Assembly: GCA_030589225.1 (NCBI GenBank)
Contig: JAUUWD010000002.1
Location: 1 to 15,506, forward strand
DNA: 15,506 nucleotides
Origin: Desulfobacteraceae bacterium
GTDB lineage: Bacteria; Desulfobacterota; DSM-4660; Desulfatiglandales; Desulfatiglandaceae
Reading direction: 5' to 3'
In this document: positions 5,970-11,908 of the stretch, in pieces
Position numbering within the stretch: position 1 is the stretch's first letter
Layout of the letters: each line of letters begins with the position of its first letter
The notes under the pieces: generated by a model
Database searches by the model: none
Told to the model about the DNA's origin: nothing
Seen by the model: only the letters and a program-made list of their open reading frames with translations
Position numbers and translations under genes: made by a program

Positions 5970-8204
5970 TCATACCCTGACGGGGAGTTCTATAATAAAC
6001 TTGACCCCCTTGGGCTTATTGTCCTTAACCCGGATAAATCCATTATGATCCGTGATTATGGTATTTACAATGGCAAGGCCTAAGCCTGTCCCCTGCTTTT
6101 TTGTAGAGAAATACGGTTCAAACAGCTTCTCCTTGTTCTCAGGAGATATACCCTTCCCGTTATCAGCGAATTCTATCTTTACCATTTGAAGCGTCCTGTC
6201 ATAATCGAGATCAATGATGACCTTTCCTTCACCATCAATCGCCTCGATTGAATTGTCCAGCAAATTGATCATCACTCTCTTCATCTGTTCTCTGTCCAGA
6301 TTAAAAACAGGCACTTCCTTTGAATCCCTGAAAATGAGTTTCACATCTTTTTGAGCCTCCCTGTAGAGAGTCACAGCTTCCTTAATAATCTTACGGATAT
6401 CTGATGGGACCGGGTTAGATGCCGGCATTCGGGCAAATTTCGAGAACTCATCTACAAGACACTTGATTTCCTCTACTTGCTTAATGATCATCTCAGTACA
6501 TTCCTGGAAGACCTTTTCATCACCACTGCCCAGTTTCCCTCCATATCTTTTCTTAAGCCGCTGGGCAGAGAGCTGGATAGGGGTCAGGGGATTTTTGACT
6601 TCGTGGGCTATCCGTCTTGCCACTTCCCGCCATGCGGCGACCCTCTGGGCCTTTTCGATTTCGCTTAAATCCTCGAAAACGCCGACAAGGCCAAGGTAAT
6701 TCCCTCGATCATCGCGAAGAACATTCAAATATACGAGCAGCGTCAGTGTCTTGTTCTCCACAGATAATCTGATTTGCTTCTCTAAAAAACCTTTCTTAAA
6801 AAGGCCCTCGTCTCCCAGGAACCCGTCAATAATTTTGATATGTTCCTCTAACAGAATCTCCACGTATTTCTTTCCGATGATCCTTTCCGTTTCTATATTC
6901 AGCATCTGCTCCGCTGATTTGTTGATGGTAAGGATTCTTCCATCTGCATCAGCAGAGACCACACCGGCTGCAACATTGGCTAAGACAATCTCCATATATA
7001 GACGCCGTTGTTCCAGCTCAAAATTGCCTTTTATGAGCTCCCTATTGGCCTCCTCAAGCTTATTCTTGCTTATTTTCAGATCCATAGTCATTTTGTTAAA
7101 GGAATTGACCAAAATCCCTATTTCATCTTTTGCCTCCTGATCAATGAAAAAATCATAGTCTCCTGAAGCGATCCGGTTCGTTCCCTCGGCCAGTTCCTTG
7201 ATGGGGGTGGTGATTTCCTTGGACAGATAGAAACCAAACCATACGGATGAAAAGATAATAAGGAGCGTAACAATGGAAAGGGTAATCATATGGCTGGTCT
7301 TTATCGGTTTCTTCAACATCTTGAGTTGCTCATACTCCTGGAGACCATTCGAAATAATCTTCAGCCTATTAACAAAACTGGCCGGAACAAATTTTGCCAG
7401 AACTATCATACCGACTACAGCCTTTGACTCTGTCCTTGAAAAGACAGGGGCAATTCCGCTGACCAGATCTCCATGGGGGGAAGATTTGACAAACCGGGAA
7501 TCCGTTCCTTCTTTTAAAGTTTTTGTCAGGACTTCCTTACCCGGCCTTTTAAAACCACTAAGATCAATCCGATGGTCCTGGGCAACTGTTCTCTGTTCCA
7601 GCTTGTTCGAAAAGACCGATAGGGAAGCCAGGTGGTATTCCTTCTGTTTGTCATTGATGAATTTTTCAAGACCTTCCTTCCTGGAAAGCAACATATAGCC
7701 TTCGTGGGTGATAACCCGGCTCAAGTTGTTGCCAAGAGAAAGGACCTCATCGGCAATCCCTTTATAATAGTCACGCCCCAGTTCGACCGAGTTTTTCAGA
7801 GATTGTTCAATAGGGAGGTTAAACCAGTATTCGATGGACAAAGAAATGAATTGCACAGAGACAAAAAAGAGAATTATCGTCGGCAATAGAGACAGGGTCA
7901 TAAAGGCCAGGACCAATTTAGTCCTGAGTTTCGCCCCCATTATGTTCTTTCTTCTTTCAAAAAGCAGCTTGACTAAGTTTCGACCCGTGAGAAAGAAGAG
8001 GAGAAGGAGCAATATCACATTGATATTTATGAGGGCGAAAACAAGAATGCTGCTTGAGAACGGTAGTCCCAGCCCCAGATTAAAGACGCGTACTCCCAGG
8101 TAAGTCAGGAATGAAATTACGACTAACAGTACGGCTATCAGATATCTTTCCCTGCGTCGCCTCCTGAGATCTTTTCGTTGGGAGTGTAGATAGTTTTTTT
8201 TCAT
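5970..8204 (-). CDS. NtrY-like membrane sensor histidine kinase
   Basis: About 744 residues. Three N-terminal hydrophobic segments (about 21-40, 52-73, 97-120) precede an extracytoplasmic region, then a fourth helix (305-326). HAMP-like sequence follows (ITTPIKELAEGTNRIASGDY, 331-350), then a short coiled coil, a PAS domain (about 405-510) and HisKA with phospho-acceptor H534 in the REVARRIAHEVKNPLTPIQL segment, typical of NtrY. The ATPase domain shows N647/N651, DNGKG (681-685), YFSTKK and GTGLGL. All residues for autophosphorylation are present. I take the ATG at 8204; a TTG ten codons earlier is possible and neither has a good ribosome site. NtrY kinases normally pair with an NtrX-type sigma-54 activator. 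None is encoded next to it here, where lpxK follows instead. Its signal is unknown; the secreted DUF4390 protein encoded just upstream may be a partner. Confidence 0.85.
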   Translation of the reverse strand: MKKNYLHSQRKDLRRRRRERYLIAVLLVVISFLTYLGVRVFNLGLGLPFSSSILVFALININVILLLLLFFLTGRNLVKLLFERRKNIMGAKLRTKLVLAFMTLSLLPTIILFFVSVQFISLSIEYWFNLPIEQSLKNSVELGRDYYKGIADEVLSLGNNLSRVITHEGYMLLSRKEGLEKFINDKQKEYHLASLSVFSNKLEQRTVAQDHRIDLSGFKRPGKEVLTKTLKEGTDSRFVKSSPHGDLVSGIAPVFSRTESKAVVGMIVLAKFVPASFVNRLKIISNGLQEYEQLKMLKKPIKTSHMITLSIVTLLIIFSSVWFGFYLSKEITTPIKELAEGTNRIASGDYDFFIDQEAKDEIGILVNSFNKMTMDLKISKNKLEEANRELIKGNFELEQRRLYMEIVLANVAAGVVSADADGRILTINKSAEQMLNIETERIIGKKYVEILLEEHIKIIDGFLGDEGLFKKGFLEKQIRLSVENKTLTLLVYLNVLRDDRGNYLGLVGVFEDLSEIEKAQRVAAWREVARRIAHEVKNPLTPIQLSAQRLKKRYGGKLGSGDEKVFQECTEMIIKQVEEIKCLVDEFSKFARMPASNPVPSDIRKIIKEAVTLYREAQKDVKLIFRDSKEVPVFNLDREQMKRVMINLLDNSIEAIDGEGKVIIDLDYDRTLQMVKIEFADNGKGISPENKEKLFEPYFSTKKQGTGLGLAIVNTIITDHNGFIRVKDNKPKGVKFIIELPVRV

Positions 8205-8276
8205 AACAGGAGAATCACTGATTATCGGGATCAACCCCGGGAGGTGCTCAGCCCATCAAAGTGAGGATGTCCCACC

Positions 8277-8392
8277 AGGAGGCTGTCTGAGAATGAGATA
8301 TTTTTTCCAAGATCAAGTCGAAGATCCCGGACTTTGAGCCTGACGTCCCGCTATTAGCGGGAGGGAAAATAGCCATTCTCGGACAGCCTCCT
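8277..8392. mobile_element. Short inverted-repeat element between DUF4390 gene and kinase (116 bp)
   Basis: The left end reads AGGAGGCTGTCTGAGAATG; the reverse complement of the right end reads AGGAGGCTGTCCGAGAATG. That is 19 bp with one mismatch, then TATTTT after a small indel. The interior matches two blocks at 52-89 and 148-177. No target duplication is evident. It ends 2 bp beyond the DUF4390 stop codon and, as RNA, would fold into a long stem, so it may weaken or end transcription between the two genes. Confidence 0.6.
8346..8362. repeat. 17-bp hairpin TCCCGCT-ATT-AGCGGGA
   Basis: A perfect 7-bp stem with a 3-base loop inside the 8277-8392 element, and part of the same hairpin family as 158-174 and 10563-10579. 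Confidence 0.5.
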
Positions 8393-8394
8393 AG

Positions 8395-8979
8395 TCAATA
8401 TGTGAAATTTATCTTGTACCAATCGGTTTCAAAATCCCACAAGGATAAAAAGAAAAGCACATAATCAAGGTACAACGGAAGCCTTATCTTGGCTAATTCG
8501 GCCATTATGCGGACCTGGTACCGGTTTCCTTTTTGAAGTTTATTAAGTCCTGTTAGCTTGACACCCACAATTTTCGACATCAGGTTTTTTGCCTCATGGA
8601 AATCCTCCACAAGGATCATTTCACTATTTCTCTCCGAAAGTCGAACCTTATAAGCCTTTTTGAGATTATCATACACGATACTATGCGTCACTCTCAGTTC
8701 AGCAATATTTTTGTCCCGTTGGAAATCCCTGACTTCATAAAGCCCTATAAAAAATGTGAAGGTTGTATTGATTCCATTTTCAATGGCCTTTATCATCTCC
8801 TCTGTAAAACAGCCCGTAACTCTCAAATAGACCAGGAGATGCTCCCCGGTAGAGGTCACAACAATGTCCGTTAATAGCGCTTCTTCTGCCCGGGCCGGTG
8901 TTGCCAGGAGGGAGCCCATAAGAAAAATCATTACTAACGCTGTTTTTAACCTGTTGCCTGGGAAAGGGGCGCAGCTCAT
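8395..8979 (-). CDS. DUF4390 secreted/periplasmic protein
   Basis: A 194-residue protein with a clear signal peptide: basic residues near R10/K12, a hydrophobic core TALVMIFLMGSLLA, and a TPARA cleavage site before EEALL at about residue 31. The mature part matches my recollection of the DUF4390 family, with the strongest signature at the C-terminus (FFLSLWDFETDWYKINF). The domain has no assigned function. I choose ATG at 8979, with GGAAC upstream; an in-frame TTG at 9003 would lengthen the signal peptide unusually. It precedes the NtrY-like kinase gene in the same direction, a pairing that suggests a periplasmic input or accessory to the sensor (inference). A sigma-70 promoter candidate lies about 70 bp upstream. 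Confidence 0.75.
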   Translation of the reverse strand: MSCAPFPGNRLKTALVMIFLMGSLLATPARAEEALLTDIVVTSTGEHLLVYLRVTGCFTEEMIKAIENGINTTFTFFIGLYEVRDFQRDKNIAELRVTHSIVYDNLKKAYKVRLSERNSEMILVEDFHEAKNLMSKIVGVKLTGLNKLQKGNRYQVRIMAELAKIRLPLYLDYVLFFLSLWDFETDWYKINFTY

Positions 8980-9046
8980 TAGATGTTCCGTGTGAAAAGA
9001 CAATTTCCTACAGTTAGTATAAAAATACCGGATATTCTGAGCTCAT

Positions 9047-9075
9047 ATAATACGTAAGTGCCCCTTGGAATGCAA
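9047..9075 (-). promoter_or_regulatory. Sigma-70 promoter candidate for the DUF4390-kinase transcript
   Basis: On the minus strand there is TTGCAT (9075-9070), 17 bases, then TATTAT (9052-9047). The predicted start near 9040 leaves a leader of about 60 bases. It lies downstream of the lpxC terminator, which supports a separate transcription unit. Confidence 0.5.
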
Positions 9076-9147
9076 GCTATATCGATGCGTTGCTCTGATC
9101 AGGCTGGGCTTGATTATGCAGTGTTTTCGCTTAATGGTACAAGGTGT

Positions 9148-9196
9148 GGAAAAAAGAAAGGGGCCACTTCCTGAGAACGGTTTCAGTGACCCCTTT
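9148..9196 (-). terminator. Intrinsic terminator of lpxC
   Basis: On the minus strand, AAAGGGGTCACTG pairs with AGTGGCCCCTTT (AAAGGGG with CCCCTTT, one mismatch, then CACT with AGTG). CTTTTTTCC follows directly. It begins about 33 bp after the lpxC stop, so lpxC is probably monocistronic. Confidence 0.8.
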
Positions 9197-9229
9197 GTCA
9201 GTATGATATAAATAGGCTTATCAGGCGGT

Positions 9230-10159
9230 TTAGGCAGTCACGGGTTGCAACGCGCCAAAAGCCGGGATAGTTACATTGGTTTTAGTACATTCCTCCGGAG
9301 TTTTAAAGGTCATTACCTTCCAGTGTTTCTTTGATTCCATCAGCTTCCTTAGCATGTGCTGGTTAAGAAAATGACCGGATTTCTTAACAACAAAATGGCC
9401 TATAATAGGAGACCCTACGATAGAAATATCTCCAATAAAATCAAGGATCTTATGCCTTACAAATTCATCATCAAATCTAAGACCATCTTCATTAATAATC
9501 CTAAAGTCATCAATGACGACCGCATTATCAAGCGAGCCTCCCCTGGCAAATCCATTTTTTTTGAGTGTCTCGACATCTTTCATGAAACCGAATGTTCGGG
9601 CCGTGCTGATTTCCCTTACAAAATCCCTGCCGGAAAAGGTTAGCTCGTATTCTTGATTCCTCAAAAGGGGATGCTGAAAATCAATCATATAGGTGATCTT
9701 CAGCTCTTTTGACGGGTATATGCAAACGGATCGATTGCCGTCATCAACCTTAAAAGGCTTTTTTATAACGATGAACTGTTTTGGGCTTTTCTGTTCCCGG
9801 ACGTCCCCGCTTTTAATAAGAAAAACAAAAGGGGCCGCACTGCCATCCATAATAGGGACTTCTGGACCATCAAGCTCAACCACTGCGTTGTCTATGCCCA
9901 GCCCGAAAAAGGCTGCCATTAAATGCTCAATGGTCGAGACTTTGCAACCATTAGTGCCAATTGTTGTTGCAAGGGTGGTGTCAAATACATTATCGAAGCG
10001 TACTTCTACTTCCGGGCGACCTTTCAGGTCGGTTCTTACAAATTTTATCCCGCTATTGGCTGGGGCAGGTCTTAGATTGATCTTGACTTTTTCCCCAGTA
10101 TGAAGGCCGATACCTGTGCAACCGACCTCATTCATTAATGTCCGCTGTTTATAATCCAC
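9230..10159 (-). CDS. lpxC: UDP-3-O-acyl-N-acetylglucosamine deacetylase
   Basis: A 309-residue LpxC, the zinc deacetylase that performs the committed step of lipid A synthesis in the cytoplasm. KQRTL (4-8), GIGLHTGEKV (16-25) and LRPAPANSGI (29-38) mark the N-terminal domain. E78-H79 (TIEHLMAA), H236 and D240 (VRHKILDFIGD) give the zinc and base residues, and H263 (KSGHFLN) the catalytic histidine. Length is that of E. coli LpxC (305 aa). The start is GTG at 10159, decided by AGGAG six bases upstream and by alignment of KQRTL. A sigma-54 promoter and an upstream dyad precede it, and an intrinsic terminator follows. It is the first gene of the leftward block and diverges from mltA. Confidence 0.97.
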   Translation of the reverse strand: MDYKQRTLMNEVGCTGIGLHTGEKVKINLRPAPANSGIKFVRTDLKGRPEVEVRFDNVFDTTLATTIGTNGCKVSTIEHLMAAFFGLGIDNAVVELDGPEVPIMDGSAAPFVFLIKSGDVREQKSPKQFIVIKKPFKVDDGNRSVCIYPSKELKITYMIDFQHPLLRNQEYELTFSGRDFVREISTARTFGFMKDVETLKKNGFARGGSLDNAVVIDDFRIINEDGLRFDDEFVRHKILDFIGDISIVGSPIIGHFVVKKSGHFLNQHMLRKLMESKKHWKVMTFKTPEECTKTNVTIPAFGALQPVTA

Positions 10160-10207
10160 AATCCACTCCTGACTTATTTCGAAAATAGTTTAATCGTTTT
10201 TCATTAA

Positions 10208-10224
10208 AGCAAAGCCCGTGCCAA
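10208..10224 (-). promoter_or_regulatory. Sigma-54 promoter of lpxC
   Basis: On the minus strand the sequence TTGGCACGGGCTTTGC matches the consensus TTGGCACG-N4-TTGC with no mismatch. The GG (10222-10221) and GC (10210-10209) are 12 bases apart, the required -24/-12 spacing. The predicted start near 10198 leaves a leader of about 40 bases before the GTG. Confidence 0.8.
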
Positions 10225-10306
10225 AAAAAAGAACTAACAGGAAACACTTAAGCGAATTGACTTAACTTGTTGATTTAATAAACGAACAATGACGTAATAT
10301 GTTTTT

Positions 10307-10326
10307 TTGGGACATTATTGTCCCAA
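10307..10326. promoter_or_regulatory. 20-bp dyad, probable activator site for the sigma-54 promoter
   Basis: TTGGGACA-TTAT-TGTCCCAA has perfect 8-bp arms around 4 bases. Its centre lies about 118 bp upstream of the predicted lpxC start, in the range typical for enhancer-binding activators of sigma-54. The protein that binds it is unknown. Confidence 0.6.
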
Positions 10327-10402
10327 GGGCTTGAAGGCAAAAGTGGGTCAAAAAAAACACACCGCCCTTGAAAAATAACTACACATCACCATGTAACGTT
10401 TC

Positions 10403-10431
10403 TTGAAAAAGGAAAATTTTTATACTATAAA
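10403..10431 (+). promoter_or_regulatory. Sigma-70 promoter candidate of mltA
   Basis: TTGAAA (10403-10408), 17 bases, then TATAAA (10426-10431). The predicted start falls a few bases inside MITE copy C, whose left end is at 10433. The leader to mltA would be about 180 bases and would include the whole MITE. Confidence 0.5.
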
Positions 10432-10432
10432 T

Positions 10433-10534
10433 GTAACATCTCAAAAAGCTCGGGCATTTCGACTGCTTCCCCCTTTTGCAAAGGGGGATTGAGGGGGATT
10501 TTTTAAATTCAGCCCGAACTTATTGAGCAGTTAC
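10433..10534. mobile_element. MITE copy C (IS66-like ends, 102 bp)
   Basis: Ends begin GTAACATCTCAAAAAGC (left) and, read inward from the right, GTAACTGCTCAATAAG. The reverse complement of this copy matches copy A (2026-2126) over most of its length, including the CCCCCTTTGCAAAAGGGGG core. A perfect 8-bp duplication CTATAAAT flanks it (10425-10432 and 10535-10542). The duplicated bases include the -10 box of the mltA promoter candidate. Confidence 0.88.
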
Positions 10535-10562
10535 CTATAAATCCTGTAACCGTTCAAGGGTT

Positions 10563-10579
10563 TCCCGCTAAAAGCGGGA
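10563..10579. repeat. 17-bp hairpin TCCCGCT-AAA-AGCGGGA
   Basis: A perfect 7-bp stem with a 3-base loop in the mltA leader, ending 38 bases before the start codon. It has the same size and stem as 8346-8362 and covaries with 158-174. There is no T-tract, so it is not a terminator. Confidence 0.5.
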
Positions 10580-10617
10580 TTCAGGGGTTGTAGGTTTACC
10601 GCAAATCTGAGACGATT

Positions 10618-11823
10618 ATGATGAGCACAAAAAAAACATTCCTTATATCTCTTCTCATATTATGCGCCACAGGCCTTTCAGGTTGCTATCCGGCACTTAG
10701 ACAGGAAGCGCAACGGCCTGAAGAGACGCTCATACCGGTCCGTTTTTTCTGTCCGACATTTCACGATGACATTGATCCGGAATCCTTGATACTTGCAATC
10801 AACAGAAACCTTGAGTACCTGGACCGGCTTGAACCAGGATATATTTTTCGTTACGGCCCACACAACTTTACCTGCCAGCAGGTCCGAGAGAGCCAAGAAT
10901 TTTTCCTTAACCTCATACAAAAAAACCCTAATCCCAGTCAATTAAATAAAGAGGTCAAAAAGCATTTTCTGGTGTATCGCGCCGCTGGCCGCACTGGAAA
11001 CAATAAGGTGCTTTTTACCGGCTATTTTGAACCTGTTTTTGCTGGAAGTCTGACTTCAGATGAAACCTATAGATATGCCCTCTACAGGAAACCGGACGAC
11101 TTGCTCAGAATCGACCTATCCCTTTTTAACAAAAAATTTGAAGGGCAAAACATCACCGGAAGGATCGAGGGAAAGGATGTGGTGCCTTACTATTCCAGGG
11201 AACAGATCGAAATGGAAGGGGCATTGGAAGGGCAAAATCTCGAAATCGCATGGCTGAGAGATCCTGTTGATGTTGCTTTTCTTCACATCCAGGGATCAGG
11301 CCGATTGACATTACCCAATGGAGAGAACGTTTCGGTTGGCTACCAGGCCTCCAACGGGCGACCGTATCGGAGCATTGGGAGGTATATTCTGGACAAGGGG
11401 TATATGGAAAGAGAAGAAATGTCTATGCAGGGAATCAGGAGGTGTCTATCTGAACATCCGGAGATTATTGACGATGTCCTTAATCAAAATCCTTCGTACG
11501 TATTTTTTCGAACCCTTGAAAACGGTCCCCTCGGTAACATCAATATCCCCGTTACACCCGAAAGATCTCTGGCCCTCGACGCCAGGCTTTTTCCAAAAGG
11601 GGCCCTGGCATTTATTTCGTGCCAGAAGCCCATTGTAAACGATCAGGAAGAAATCACAGAATGGCGTAAATTCTCCCGGTTTGTATTAAACCAGGACACA
11701 GGTGGCGCTATCAAAGGTGCAGGAAGGGCAGATCTTTTCTGGGGAAGTGGACCTTATGCTGAAATAGCCGCAGGGCACCTGCAACATGATGGGGAGCTAT
11801 ATATACTGATTAAAAAACCCTAA
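10618..11823 (+). CDS. mltA: Membrane-bound lytic murein transglycosylase A (lipoprotein)
   Basis: A 401-residue MltA, an outer-membrane lipoprotein that cleaves the MurNAc-GlcNAc bond of peptidoglycan to give 1,6-anhydro products. The signal peptide ends in the lipobox L20-S21-G22-C23. The MltA barrel domain follows, with FTGYFEPVF (133-141) and HIQGSGRL (223-230). The C-terminal 3D domain has its three aspartates: D321 (ALDARLFPKG), D360 (NQDTGGAIKGAG) and D372 (ADLFWGSGP). The catalytic Asp of the family lies in this domain. The ATG at 10618 has only a weak GAG upstream; the adjacent ATG at 10621 is possible. Ser is at +2 after the lipid Cys pair region rather than Asp, so no inner-membrane retention signal is seen. 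It diverges from lpxC and converges on glyS. Its promoter region was hit by MITE copy C. Confidence 0.93.
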   Translation: MMSTKKTFLISLLILCATGLSGCYPALRQEAQRPEETLIPVRFFCPTFHDDIDPESLILAINRNLEYLDRLEPGYIFRYGPHNFTCQQVRESQEFFLNLIQKNPNPSQLNKEVKKHFLVYRAAGRTGNNKVLFTGYFEPVFAGSLTSDETYRYALYRKPDDLLRIDLSLFNKKFEGQNITGRIEGKDVVPYYSREQIEMEGALEGQNLEIAWLRDPVDVAFLHIQGSGRLTLPNGENVSVGYQASNGRPYRSIGRYILDKGYMEREEMSMQGIRRCLSEHPEIIDDVLNQNPSYVFFRTLENGPLGNINIPVTPERSLALDARLFPKGALAFISCQKPIVNDQEEITEWRKFSRFVLNQDTGGAIKGAGRADLFWGSGPYAEIAAGHLQHDGELYILIKKP

Positions 11824-11908
11824 AGCAAGTGACCTAAAGTGACTAAAATGATCTAAAGTTAAATAAAGAATCTAAAATTCTAAAATGAACTAAAGTGCCT
11901 AAATAGAA
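11820..11908. repeat. Degenerate CTAAAGTGA-word array between mltA and glyS
   Basis: About eight units of 8 to 19 bases begin CTAAAG or CTAAAA (for example CTAAAGTGA, CTAAAATGAT, CTAAAATGAA, CTAAAGTGC). The word contains TAA on the plus strand and TAG on the minus strand. The mltA stop (TAA, 11821-11823) and the glyS stop (TAG, 11901-11899) both lie inside it. Confidence 0.55.

Noticed and set aside
8205..8234. TTG start adding ten residues to the sensor kinase.
   Set aside because: No ribosome site precedes it; ATG at 8204 begins a normal basic N-terminus before the first helix, though that ATG also lacks a clear site.
5341..10103. Numerous plus-strand open frames of 60-140 codons opposite lpxK, the kinase and lpxC.
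   Set aside because: They are antisense to genes with complete family motifs, lack ribosome sites and show no recognisable protein features.
10307..10326. LexA-type SOS box at the lpxC upstream dyad.
   Set aside because: Spacing and sequence do not match the common LexA forms I know, and its position relative to the sigma-54 promoter explains it better as an activator site.
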